This document shows positions 1 through 12,000 of a stretch of DNA of 64,000 nt, one piece after another; the stretch's first letter is position 1; every line of letters begins with the position of its first letter. Location of the stretch: NCBI GenBank assembly GCA_963971405.1, contig OZ020488.1, positions 10,729,261-10,793,260 on the forward strand, given 5' to 3'. The translations under genes and the position numbers were made by a program. Under the pieces are notes generated by a model, which saw only the letters and a list, made by a program, of their open reading frames with translations, was not told where the DNA came from and did not search any database. Source of the stretch: Psococerastis gibbosa. Taxonomy: Eukaryota; Arthropoda; Insecta; Psocodea; Psocidae.

Positions 1-689
1 ATTGAACAGCAGACAAAAATAAATCAAGAAAACTCTTACACATTAAATACAGTAGATCTTCACAGATTATAGGCAGACAAAATTTCAGTGTCCTCAACCC
101 ATTTCAAGGGTTCAAAGGGGGGCACCAAACTCCATAGACGACCAGCGGGACCGCTTACATAGTTCATGAAAACGAAAGAACATGGAGGGATGGGGGCAGG
201 ACGGCAAAAGATAATACAAATAAGGTGGTATACAAGTTACAATTGAATAAAATGAAACCATGTTTCCGATTCGCATCATATTACTTTTGAACCATTATAC
301 ACATCATATTCACCAATACCGCAACTGGTACCATATGCTATCAGCTCCTGTTAAATGGTCATATCAAAGTCGCAAGTTAAAACCCCCAACTATCCATACT
401 GAGTACGCTTCATTATAATGCCTCCCAAAAAACTTTTTACAATAACATTTGAACTTCTCTAACTCCATTCCTGCCCAATCTCTGCAATCAGGTAAGGTCT
501 TGAGGATCTAGTCTTTAAGGCATGGCAGCCAATATTTTTGTATTGCGTGGCTTTTAAGAAGAAAAAATCTGTACATTTGCCCAGCTAGTCGTCATAAAAA
601 GGGGACAAAACCATCAGTAGCTTCTTACACAATTATTATTATTAGAGGAAATTTCGTTATAAGTTTTACGTAATTACATTCTCATCGAT
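1..689. other. No gene recognised at left edge
   Basis: AT-rich sequence without a convincing open frame or splice pattern. I see no repeat shared with the rest of the window before about 690. It could be intron, 3' UTR or intergenic sequence of something outside the window. Confidence 0.4.
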
Positions 690-1206
690 CTATCCTTGAA
701 TTTTGATTGCAAAGACAATACTGCTGACGTGATTGTTGGATAAATTTCATTTGTTTAGTAGGTACTGTCCTTTTCCGCAGGTGGATTGCTACTTAATTAT
801 CACTTGAAGGTTGTATGAATGTTGCATTTTTTTGGTAAAAGGGCCTCAAAACATCAACATTGGTTGGAAACTTGGGAATTCCTACCCAACGCCCTGCCCA
901 GTGCAAGTTGTGTGCTTCAGAAACATGCGCATATTCTGCTTCTCATCAGAATTACATGTCGTCCTCAGGTAGCAGCAGCTTTGAAAGCCGCTATGCCATC
1001 CTCGATTATAGGCCCAGAGTAGCTGTCTGTTGATGATAAATTTCGATAAAAGTCGGTATAGCTTAGGCGCATTCCGTAGAGTCAGTGATGTATGTCAGGC
1101 TAGGTATTCTTCTTAAGAGGCTGGGGAAGTCTTGTAACGTGTTTTTGCCTCGCAAAATGAATGGCTGCTGACCTATAAGTTCTTCAACGGCTAGTTGCTT
1201 TCTAAT

Positions 1207-1498
1207 TTATACGTAGTATGTCGTATAAAGAAAGCTTTGTGATGTTCGAAATTCTCGACTCCGAGATTTCAACGGTGTTTTTTAGGAAATGTCTGTCTGT
1301 CCCTCTGTCAGCCTGTTAATCGATTTGCGGGCAAACTACTTTGTGGATTCAGATGAAATTTGGCATATCGGTTTAAAAAATCATATCTCGGAATAGGTAG
1401 TTTTTATTTTTATTTACTATGAAATTACACATTATCTCCATCTACTTATTTATAAATTGGAGTGCATGTTCGAGTAAACTCGGACCGGTTCTTTAATT
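1207..1498 (+). repeat. Repeat family A (ATGTCTGTCTG repeat), copy 1
   Basis: It shares a run of motifs with 15365-15590 (+), 31790-32115 (+) and 53640-54535 (-): ATACGTAGTAT, AAAGCTTTGTGA, GAAATGTCTGTCTGT, GATGAAATTTGGCAT and, at the right end, GAGTAAACTCGGACCGGTT. The order is conserved and spacing varies. It is embedded in the long-arm element, so it is either part of that element or an older insertion. No coding function is evident. Confidence 0.6.
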
Positions 1499-2236
1499 TT
1501 AGTTAGGAATGCGACTGGGAATTTGCAGTGGATTTTTGGAATAAGGCAGCCAAGTTGTATAGTTGACTAACGTTCGCAGAAGAGTGTAAGCAATGATGAA
1601 CGATGCACATATAGAACAGCAGGCAGAAGAGCGACGAACGTAGCATGTCTGCCATGTTCATTTAGTACTTTTACAAGCTCTTGTTCTGGAGTGTTGGTAT
1701 GCAACTATTTCTACTCAGCACTCAGACCCTCGCCATTCTTACAATTCCTCCATCTTCATCAAGCCATTCACGCCAAATTGCTCCCCGGGAAACCACTCGC
1801 GTCTGTACAGTGGATTTCGGCGTCTTTTTTTATCATTAGCTACTCTGAGAGCTTAATAAAATTGACTTCCAACTTGCATATAAATGTACCTATATGCCAA
1901 ATTTTTCTATTGCTGCAGTACCATTCATCTTCCTACTAGCGGCTCAGAAATATAGCATTACTTCTCCCTTCGTGCATTACCATCAAAATCCCCCTACATG
2001 CTTAAATTCATTCACTTTTCCACTTTGAAATGTTACATTTTTAACAGTGGTTCCAAATAAACATTGCATAGTGATACTGGTCGTGGTTGCCCATTAAGAG
2101 ACTCTGATGGCTGGATGGACTTCTTCGGGCAGCTGGATATCCGATAGTTTAGTTTAAAGCCAAGTGATTGTGAAATTGATAATTGACGAAGATGGAAAGA
2201 CATTGTGAAGTGCTTAAGATTAAGATAGGTCCGAGG

Positions 2237-2298
2237 GGAAGTGAAGTGAACTAAAGTGAAGTGAAGTGAACTAAAGTGAAGTGATGTGATAGTGATGT
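2237..2298. repeat. Simple repeat (GTGAA/GTGAACTAA units)
   Basis: Short tandem array of GTGAA, CTAAA and GTGAT units inside the long-arm element. Microsatellite only. Confidence 0.7.
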
Positions 2299-3240
2299 GT
2301 AGGGTTTAGCCTCCCAGCTGCCTGAAGTCGTTCTACCTGCTATCTGTCACTGCAGCATTGGCTTTTTCTAATGGCCGGGTTCATAGCAGATTCTTAATCC
2401 AGGGCGCCTTCTACGCTCTTCTGTCTGGTATGTACTAATAAAACTGTGATTCCGCCATTTTGAACTCAACTGACAACATTGACACACTATTCAACTCTTC
2501 CACCTAATTGCCAGTCCCAATCTACCTCTGTACTGTTCAATGACTGCGGTCACCGGTCAGGCATGAATTCCAAAATGAAGGTTCAATAACTCACTTCATT
2601 CAAAACTAAATTTGAGTTACAGTTGTTAAGTTATATAGGTCAGCTGCCATCCTCAGAAAAACACGTTACAAGACTTCCCCAGCCTCTTAAGAAGAATACC
2701 TAGCCTGACTTACATCGCTGACTGTACGGAATGGCAATCAATGCGCCACAGCTATACCGACTCTATCGAACTTTATCATCAACAGTCAGTTACACTGGGC
2801 CTATAAGATCGAGGATGGCACCGCGACTTTCAAAGCTGCAACAACCTGAGAACGGGATGTAATGCAGATGCGAAGCAGAATATGCACATATATGATGCAC
2901 ACAACTTGCACTGCGCAGGGTGTAGTGTAGGACTTGCCGAAATTCCCAAGTATCCTACCAATGTTGATGTTTTGAGGTCCTTTTACCAAGAAATGCAACC
3001 TTCATCCAACCTTCCAGTGATAATTAGTGGCAAGTCCACCTGAAATTTATTCAACAATCACGACAGCAGTATTGTCTATGCAATCAAAATTAAAAAGGAA
3101 CATGCCTTTAACTATTAAAAACTGAGTGCATGTGAAATATTTTAAAAATTGTGACACGTTATGACCATTGTTTCAGCCTAACTATCCATGCAGGTGCAAT
3201 ATACAATAGATGGGGACTTATGGCATTTAATGCTGTTTTT

Positions 3241-3683
3241 GTTAAACTAGGCCTACGAGGACTCAATAAATAAGGGAATTGTCCACGTCCCCAATTTCAA
3301 ATCCTACGCCACAAGGGTAAGACTGTAATTGTTTCTTTTAGCTGCCTATTGTTTAAAACTAAAAAAAAATATTTTTTTAAACTAAAGCAGTTTCTGAGAG
3401 CAGGTACTGTACCTGACACTGCATCTTTTTACAATTTTTTTATTCAATTGATTCTTGAACGGGTTGCGACCCGGTGGGGGTAATCCAGCATCACATACAT
3501 ACAGCATTAAATATTATTACTTACTGTATGTTCAATGTTAAGTTATATTATGATTTAAGAGAGGGCATGTTGCTCTGCGATGCAATAGTGTAAAGCAATT
3601 GGAACGTATCGTAATTGCAAAGCAATAGTTTGGGCAAGTATCCATGATTACTGCATTACATAACAGTTGTGGTATAGTATGCG
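3241..3683. other. No feature seen
   Basis: AT-rich spacer between the long-arm element and the copia insertion; no open frame and no repeat shared with the window was recognised. Confidence 0.4.
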
Positions 3684-3688
3684 GTAAT

Positions 3689-3834
3689 TGTTGGTATTTA
3701 CTGTTTTAGCCGCCATGTTTGTTGGCCGCGCCCGCCATTATATGATGGTTTGTTGTGCTTTGTTCATTACAACGTTTTTAGTCTTCTCGGGACCTATGTG
3801 TTGAATTTACTAACTTAATACCACCTTTCCAATA
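3689..3834 (+). repeat. Copia 5' LTR
   Basis: 146 bp, identical to the 3' LTR. It begins TG and ends TA, and GTAAT precedes it. The LTR is short, as in many copia elements. Transcription of the element should start within it, although no clear TATA box was identified. Confidence 0.95.
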
Positions 3835-3848
3835 GGTTATGGGCCCAG
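3835..3848 (+). other. Primer-binding site, initiator-tRNA-Met (internal)
   Basis: GGTTATGGGCCCAG directly follows the 5' LTR. It is complementary to the anticodon-stem/loop side of initiator tRNA-Met rather than to its 3' end. This is the half-tRNA priming known for Drosophila copia; use of the same primer here is inferred from that family. Confidence 0.85.
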
Positions 3849-4060
3849 GAATAGCTTATGGACCGTTCTTCATGTTGGTTAATCATGAAGATTCAAGATT
3901 GACATGGGAGAACTCAGAGAACTGTGGTATGTGTACCTTGACTGTGATCTGTGACCTGTTTTGGTTAGGAATCTAAACCGTTAACGCCAAGCCCCAGCTC
4001 TGTTTGAAGTCTTGCTATATTTGCCTTGTTTTTTTTTTTTTTAACATTGTCTTTGTTAAA

Positions 4061-7000
4061 ATGGCAACGCAGGCTTTTCAGGTGGAGAAGTTACTGGGTG
4101 AAAATTATGGCGTTTGGGCTTTTGGGATGAAAATGCTTCCCATCCATGAAGATCTATTTGAGGCGGTAACTGGCTATGCGATTGATTCCACAACCAATGC
4201 ATATAGTGCCAAGGATGCAATTAAAGATCAAAAGGCTTTAGCAAAGATTGCACTTACATGCAATACGTGTATATATCCTCTAATTAGGAATTGCGGTACA
4301 GCTAAAGAAGCGTGGGATGTCCTAAAATCCACTTACGCAGGATCTTCACTACAGCGTCGGATTATGTTGCTTCGCAAGTTGTTATCTGTTAATTTACAGG
4401 CTTCAGCAAGTATGGATGATTACGTTACTAGATTCACTGCTATCTCACAAGAACTTAATGATGTTGGCAACCCTATTGATGAGGAATTGCTGTGTGTGTT
4501 ACTTCTCAGTGGTTTACCCGAGTCCTTTGACCCGCTCGTCATTGCTTTGGAGAACTCCTCTACGCAAAAACTTCAGATGAATGTCATCAAGTCTAAACTG
4601 CTATCGGAATCAGTTCGTCGCTCTGAAATGACGGATCCTGCTGCTTCTGCGTTGGCCACGCATGGTAGGAAGTGGGACGATGTCAAGAAGAAGCCAAAGC
4701 CAAATTTCAATGTTGACAAAAAAGGTTCAGCCTCGAAATCGGTAGGAAAAGGTCCTCAATGCCATGGCTGCAAGTCTTACGGCCACATCCGTAAAAATTG
4801 TGGAAGAAAGGATGGCACGGATTTTCTTGTGGCTTTCAATACTGACACAGCCCGTCGTGCTTCGTGGTATTTTGATTCCGGAGCAAGCTCTCACTTTTCG
4901 GGGCAATCCTTATCCAATTTTCAGACAGATAACTCCCGTGTGGTAATAGCAGATGACTCAAAGATGGTCAGTACCGGTAGGGGGGATATTAAAGTCACGG
5001 TTAAGGGCTTTGCAAAGGATTTAAATGTAAAGAATGTGGCTTATGTTCCCGGCATGTCTGTCAATTTATTATCAGTGAGCCAGCTAGCTCAGCAGGGTTA
5101 TACCCTTGTATTTGACGATAAATCCTGTCGAGTTTTCAGAGACCCTGTCGACATAAAGGTAAGACCCTTAATGAGTGCCGGGCTCATGGATGGCTTATAT
5201 AAGCTGGAGCAAACAAATTTTGGTGCTGCATCACACCAGGTAAGTTCTTTGGCACACCTTTCAGTTGATGAAAACCTTTGGCATAGGCGCCTTGCGCATT
5301 TAAATCTCAGAGACATGAAGTACCTTAAGAGGAACGGATACGGTGTAAACTTTAAGGACGAAAGTTTTTCTCCTTGTATCCCTTGTGTAGAAGGAAAGTT
5401 GCACAAAAAGCCATTTGCTAAGCCCGCGGTTAGTAAACGTGAACATGAGAAATTGCAAGTTGTGTGCTCGGACGTCTGGGGTCCAGCTCAAACTATTTCA
5501 AATGGTGGTTATCGTTATTTTGTCACGTTTACTGATAATTTTTCCCGCAGGTCTCACGTCTACTTTATGTCGCATAAAAATGAAGTATATGACAAGTTCC
5601 GATTATATAAGGCCGCAGTAGAGAATGAAACTGATTGCAAAATAAAGGTGTTTCTTTCTGATAATGGATCAGAGTACAAAAATAAGTTATTTTCAGATTT
5701 TTTGGCTTCTTGTGGAATCAAACATTCCCTAACTGTTCCCTATAACAGTTCGATGAATCCGATAAGTGAGAGACTGAACAGAACTCTTCTTGACAAGGCG
5801 CGATTTATGCTTTCTGAAGCAGGATTGGAAAAGAAGTGGTGGGCAGAAGCAGTTTCAACTGCTAACTATTTGCGTAATAGATGTCCCACTAAAGCTTTAT
5901 GCGGCAAAACGCCAGAAGAAGTTTGGTCAGGACAAAAAGTAGATCTCTCTCACCTACGAGTTTTTGGGTGCATTGCATATGCGCATGTGCCCGATGCTAA
6001 AAGAAAAAAGCTTGACTCTAAAAGTCAGCGCATGATTTTTGTTGGATATCAGCCAAATGGCTACCGGTTGGTAGACCCGTGCAACCCCACACGGAGCTCT
6101 GTTGCTCGTGATGTTGTATTTTTTGAAAATATGTTTCAGGGGGCGCCTGATACGCCGCCACCCTCTTGTATGGTTCCTGCTGATTTGAACGAGAGTACTA
6201 CAAAAATGAATATGGTACCACCGACTCAGTTACCTTTGCCGGTAACCAGCTCTCTTCCTTCTAGTGGGAGTGAAGGAGACACCATTACAGATGTCGCACC
6301 TGTATCTAGTGGTAATGTACAATCTAGGGTTAGGAAGTTACCTAACAGATATGATGATTATCATTTGTATTCTACAGCTCAATCGTTTGATGAGCCTGTT
6401 TCAGTTAAGCAGGCATTAAAAGACCAGGACTGGTTAGATGCTATGCAGGCGGAATATGACTCTATGAAGAAATCATGTGTATGGGAACTGGTCGATCTTC
6501 CACAGGGTCAGCGCGCAGTTTCCAGCAAGTGGGTGTTTAAGCTCAAAAGATCTCCTGATGGTGAGATTGAGAGGCATAAGGCTCGGTTAGTGGCGAAGGG
6601 ATTTTCTCAGACGGCTGGCGTTGATTATTTTGAAACTTTCGCGCCTGTTGCCCGCTTCGCATCTTTGCGATCTGTTCTAGCTCTCTCAGCAGAATGGCAG
6701 ATTGATCTGCATCATCTTGACGTATCATCAGCCTTCATGAATAGTGAACTTGACGAGAGAGTTTACATGAAACAACCTGAGGGTTTCACTGCTCCCGGGC
6801 AGGAATCTAAGGTATGTCTATTAAAAAAGGCGATATATGGGCTGAAACAATCATCCAGGGCTTGGTATGCGAAACTTTCCTCAGTGTTGTTTAATTTAGG
6901 CTTTACCGCATGTGAAGCGGAGCCTTGCATTTTTTATCAACATGTAAATGGCAATGTTTGTCTTGTCGCTGTCTACGTGGATGACTTATACATGTTGTGT

Positions 7001-7921
7001 AGTGACACACAGCTCATGACGTCTCTCAAGAAAAAGATGGCTCAACTTTTTGAATTGAGGGACATGGGTCCTGTCACTAATCTTCTGGGCATGCGCGTGC
7101 GTCGGGAAGGGGGAGCTATTCTCCTGGACCAATCGATGTATATAAAAAATATCCTGGTAAAATTTGGTATGGAAAATTGTCATCCCGTCGCTACTCCCAT
7201 GACTGTTGGTAAGCAGTTGACAAAGCCTAAACCTGATGACAGTAAGCCCACATCTGAATTGCCTTATCAAGAGCTTATTGGTTGTCTGACATACTTAGCG
7301 GTCTGCACAAGGCCAGATATTGCTTATGCTGTAAGCAGGCTAGCTCAATTCAATTAAAGTTATAATTACTCACACTGGGTTGAAGCCAAAAGAGTACTCA
7401 GGTACCTGAAGGGAACTATAAATTTTAATATAAAGTTTCAGAAAACAAGTGAACCTTTAACCGGTTATGTCGACTCAGACTGGGGAGGAGACATTGAAGA
7501 TCGAAGATCATACACTGGCTACGCATTCATGTTGGCTGGTGGACCTGTAAGCTGGGAGAGCCGGAAGCAACGGTCAGTTGCTGGATCATCCATGGAGGCC
7601 GAGTATATGGGTATGTACGAGGCCGGGAAAGAGGCCCAGTTTCTCGAGTATATACTACGAGAAATTGCACCAGCTTCGGTAAGTCACCCAATTAAATTAT
7701 ACAATGATAGTCAATCGGCACAACACTTAGTGTTGAACAGTGCAACACATAAGAGGTCGAAACACATTGACATCCGCTACCATAAAAGCAGAGAACTGGT
7801 GAGTAGTGGGCTCATTGAATTCAAGTACATGAATACAGACAATATGCCAGCCGATTTCCTAACAAAGCCCTTATGCGCGGCCAAGCATAAGTCGTGTGTA
7901 AAGTTTTTTCTGATGGAATAA
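4061..7921 (+). pseudogene. Copia gag-pol polyprotein, interrupted by one stop
   Basis: One frame, about 1286 codons, encodes the whole polyprotein. ATG at 4061 has context AAAATGG and starts MATQ, as in copia Gag; the open frame upstream is poly-T-rich and lacks ATG. Domains in order (codon numbers from 4061): Gag UBN2-like region; CCHC zinc knuckle from C234 (CHGCKSYGHIRKNC); aspartic protease DSGA from 272; integrase with an HHCC finger and a D471-D534-E570 triad (35 residues between the last two); reverse transcriptase with YVDD at 972-975; RNase H with VDSDWGGD, EAEY, DSQSA and ADFLTKPL. A single TAA at 7355-7357 (codon 1099) separates RT from RNase H; the same frame is otherwise open to 7921. 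As it stands, Gag, protease, integrase and RT could be made, but RNase H only by readthrough. Confidence 0.93.
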
Positions 7922-7944
7922 ATAGATAAAACATTAAGAGGGCG

Positions 7945-8090
7945 TGTTGGTATTTACTGTTTTAGCCGCCATGTTTGTTGGCCGCGCCCGCCATTATATG
8001 ATGGTTTGTTGTGCTTTGTTCATTACAACGTTTTTAGTCTTCTCGGGACCTATGTGTTGAATTTACTAACTTAATACCACCTTTCCAATA
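7945..8090 (+). repeat. Copia 3' LTR
   Basis: Identical 146-bp copy of the 5' LTR, preceded by AAGAGGGCG and followed by the target duplication GTAAT. Confidence 0.95.
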
Positions 8091-8095
8091 GTAAT

Positions 8096-9094
8096 GTGGT
8101 TAGTATTTACTGTTAAGAGTGAATGAGCTGTATGTAGGTAAGAGAGGATGGGATAAATAGACGTACCTTGCACGTTACAGGAGTTTAGGTGTTCTTAGAA
8201 CTGTTGGAGATTGGACAATAAAGAAATACTGGATTTACAGATATGTGAATTATAAACATTTGGACCTTTCTGCACGCACGCAGTTACCCGTATATAAAAG
8301 CATTGTTCTGGCAAGAGAACGTAACGATGGCGTGTAACAACATTTCAGTTGTCGTATATGGCAGTGAGTGGTGAGTGTTTGCTGTTAGTAGTTTGTGTAC
8401 TGTGTGTCGCAGCTTAGAGAGGAAGAGATATATAGAGGTACACGGTGCAGGGGATTAGAAGTGGAACTATTGAAGAGTGAACAATAAGAGAATACGGGAT
8501 TTACATTTACACAGTAGGCTATTATTGAATCCATATTTTATGCGTTATACCACCTGATGTCGCCAACTACTTTCTTTCAGTTCACAAATAGTTATTGTGT
8601 AGGCTACTATTTCTGGATTTTGCGTATTTGCTCCAGGTTTGTCGACCATTTTTATAGTAGCCTACTATGCCCCACATAATTGCGTTGAACAATAAAGCCT
8701 AAATATCATTTTTTTTGGTTCAAGGTTGTCGGCTATTCCAATTCGAGAGTATTGTCATTAAAACCGCGACTATTGACGTCTTGTCCCTCAGTGTATGTGA
8801 AATGTTTAGTGGGAAGCCTTAAGAGGAATAGGCTGAAACCAATTTTCATGATTGCAAGGCTTTTTGGCAAGAGGAACCTTAATTCCTTACCTTAGTTCCT
8901 TTCAATTAATCGTTCCTCTTACCTTTGATCAGAACCCATTACATAAAAGCCAGATTTTTTTTCTTCAAATTTCTCTATTTTAGAACCAAGCAGTTTGTAA
9001 CGTCTATGGAAGAATTTACGTAAATCCTCAATCCAATTATTGGTCCATTCTTCCTCAATTAGGAACTTATGTAATAAAAAGTAGGAAAAAAGTA
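8096..9094. repeat. Two diverged related repeat units; otherwise no gene
   Basis: About 8110-8260 and 8345-8525 look like diverged copies of one sequence: GAGTG-rich start, a TACCTTGCACG/TACACGGTGCA core, GAGATTGGACAATAA/GAGTGAACAATAA, then GGATTTACA. An inverted relative lies at about 14620-14720. From 8530 to 9094 nothing coding is recognised. A 60-codon frame on - at 8919-9101 has a charged coil-like composition but no recognised family. Confidence 0.45.
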
Positions 9095-12000
9095 ATGTCA
9101 CTCCTTAAGAAAAATGATGGGAAGAGGTATACGTGGATATCTCCAGGCGATAGAATAAGGCTCCAACTTGACTATATATTAATTCGACAAAGATTTAAAA
9201 ACCAGCTGAAAAATTGTAGGGCATACTCTAGCCCAGACATAGACAGCGATCATAATATGGTCATGGCGAAGAGCACTCTTAAACTAAAAACGCTAAAGAA
9301 GAAAAAAGCAATGACATTGAACTTGGCAAAATTCAAAGATCCAATTGTAAGAGACAGATACCAAAGGAAAATTGATGAAAATGCGAGTGCATACCGCCCA
9401 AACGAAAACGCCGAGGAGGAATGGACGAAATCAAGCGAACTGCCTGTGAAGTACTTGGTAAAAGAGTATCAGCAGCAAGAAGGGACTGGATAGCGGATGA
9501 TATATTACAGCTTATAGATGAAAGAAAAACAGCCAAAAAGAATGGAGATGATGTACTATATAGGTTTCTTCGCAACAGAATAAACAGAGAATCGGGGATC
9601 GCTAAAGAAACTTACTATCAAGCTCAATGCACTGGGATTGACCAGTGTGGTACCAGGCAACGGGGATATGCCTTAGTGAAAGATTTCATTGGACACAATA
9701 AAGGAAGAAGTGGGGCTATAGAGGATACAAATGGCAATATGCTCTTCGAAGATGACCTGATCAGGAAGAGATGTAAAGAATACATAGAAAGTTTATACTG
9801 TGAAAACGAACGTTACGACGAGCGAGACATCGTAGAAGACGTAAATAGTATTGCCGATGAAGAAGGAGGAATGGGTGACAAAATTCTAAGAGAAGAATTT
9901 GACAAAGCAATTAAGAGACTAAAGAATATGAAATCTCCTGGCACAGATGATATCCCCGCAGAACTCTTGAACAATACGTACGAGACAATACTTTTCAAAA
10001 TTATTTCTGATGCCCATGAGTCAGGACATGTGCTCGATGACTTTAAGAAGTGCCGTATTGTGACTCTGCTGAAGAAAGAAGGAGCCGTAAAATGCGAGCA
10101 CCATCGAAAGCCAAGTATAATGTCACACGCCTCGAAAATCCTCACAAACATTATGCTAGATAGAATTGAGCCGGTTATAGATAGAAATGTAACACACGAC
10201 CAATGGGGCTTTAGGAGAGGGATGGCGACAAGAGAAGCAATTATAATATTCCTGAAAAAAAAAAACTAAAAAAGGGAAAAGACACCTATTTTGTATACGT
10301 AGATCTGGAAAAAGCATTTGAAAAAGTGTCGTGGAAAAAGTTGTTTGAGATCCTGAGGAAATCCGGGCTGAAATACAAAGACAGAAAAATCATATGGGCC
10401 CTCTACAAGGAATAACTGGCTATCGTCCGGTGTGGCAACTCAGAAGAAGAAGTGGTGATAAAAGCCGGAGTAAGGCGGGGATGCTTACTCTCCCCTGTGT
10501 TTAATCTCTACATTCAGTATGCAATAAAAGAGGTGAGAGAAGATCTGGAAGGTACAAGAGGTATAAGAATGCTCGGGAAAAAACAAATATCGTCAGGTAT
10601 GCAGGCGACATTGCTATGTTGGCAGAAAACGAAGAAGATCTGACCGAAGCTCTAAATGCCATGGAGATTGGAGAAGGTACTACAAGCATACAACATGCAC
10701 TATAACAAGGCAAAAAACAAAGTGATGGTAGTAAGTACTGACCTGAACAAGAGCCCAAATGTGGAGCTTGGTTACAAACGTGGCCATCTCCATTTTTTTT
10801 ACAAAATGGGGTTTTGATCCGACCTTGAAAAAAATTTTAATGCCCGCCTGCACGTTGTAAAATAAAGTGACAAAAGCAGCCAGATTGCGCACAGAAGCGC
10901 TGAGAAGTCTAGGGTTATAGTCCACGCAAAATGAGAAAAGTATAGATTTGGAATGTTTTGGTACTGTGCGACACTGTAACCTTTTCGATTGCACCATTTT
11001 GTTATGCCTTGCATCCAATGCATTTCCCCTATACAGATATAATGAAGACACTTAGGACTGTTTTGTTCGAATGTTGTATACAAAACTACAAAGCTTCTGT
11101 ATTCCATATTAGATGTAAAAAGGGCATCAATGCGGATACGTCGCAAACACGATCGTAGGGTGTCATAAAATAAAAAACATGTTCATCTTAGTTTTGGTAT
11201 ACAGTATGTGGCCGTTAACTTTTGGAACTCATCCTCAGTGGCTGATACTGTTGGCGTCTCAGAACAGCCTCGGAATTAGGGACACGATCTCTCCAAGATA
11301 TGCGCTGCATCCATCTGCATTTCCACATTACAATAAAAATATTTATATAGGCTAACTAACACTTGTTTTGTACCTATTTTTCGACATTCCTGTTGGATTC
11401 ATTTTGTTTTTCGTTGAAACAATAGGAATTTTATAAGGAGAGACTAGTGGAGCGCATATCAGAATTAATTGAGCCGCAAATATGCCTACTTCTGGAGTAG
11501 GCTACCTATATGATAATATTGCATCCCGGTGCTAGTGAAGGCTGGGTGAGTAACGTGCTTCTTCTATCAACGAAAGCGATGAAGGACTGCAATACAGATT
11601 ATCATGAAGACATGACAGTGACAGTCTATCTTTTCGAAGAGTAGGTTGAGACACAATTGCTTTGGCTGATACAAGATCTGTTGTGGTTATGGACAACGCT
11701 CGTAGCCCCGTAGTATAGTAGAATGTTGCAGAAGGTACCTTCAATGCGAAGGCATTAATGGCAACCAACGGCCTGGATATACCGCAGCCCAAGCCTACGA
11801 ACCCCGTTCTTATTGGTAAAGACTAATTTTTTAACATTACCTTAATTGCCTAAAACATATGCTGCGGCCGCATGTAATGCCCAAAAAAGACCAGAGCACT
11901 GGAAGAATAGTCCTTTGCTTTTGAGTGGTGGAAGTGCCTTCTAAGGTAGGATTTGTAGAAAACATAGAAATAGGAATAACCATACTCATAATGTGGCTAT

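Larger units (their letters stand above)
690..3240. mobile_element. Non-autonomous element with ~450-bp inverted arms
   Basis: The left arm (about 690-1147) recurs in inverted orientation at about 2660-3110, including the stretches around ATTGTTGGATAAATTTCA and AAGTTGTGTGC. The right arm continues to about 3240 and matches the start of the second copy at 14720, so the left end here is truncated by roughly 130 bp. The interior (1500-2200) matches 15590-16205 in the second copy. No transposase frame is visible. Long inverted arms suggest a cut-and-paste DNA element, but no target duplication could be fixed, so the superfamily is unknown. Confidence 0.55.
3689..8090 (+). mobile_element. Copia (Ty1/copia) LTR retrotransposon, nearly intact
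   Basis: Full-length 4402-bp element. Two 146-bp LTRs (3689-3834 and 7945-8090) read identically base for base, begin TGTTGG and end CCAATA. They are flanked by a perfect 5-bp target duplication GTAAT (3684-3688 and 8091-8095). Identical LTRs mean a recent insertion, because both are made from one template. The interior carries a primer site, one long gag-pol frame, and a short purine-rich stretch (about 7935-7942) before the 3' LTR. One in-frame stop interrupts the frame between reverse transcriptase and RNase H. Confidence 0.95.

Noticed and set aside
5098..5406. Minus-strand frames inside the copia element
   Set aside because: They are antisense shadows of the gag-pol frame.
8919..9101. 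60-codon charged minus-strand ORF
   Set aside because: No family recognised, no splice context; likely chance or an old repeat fragment.
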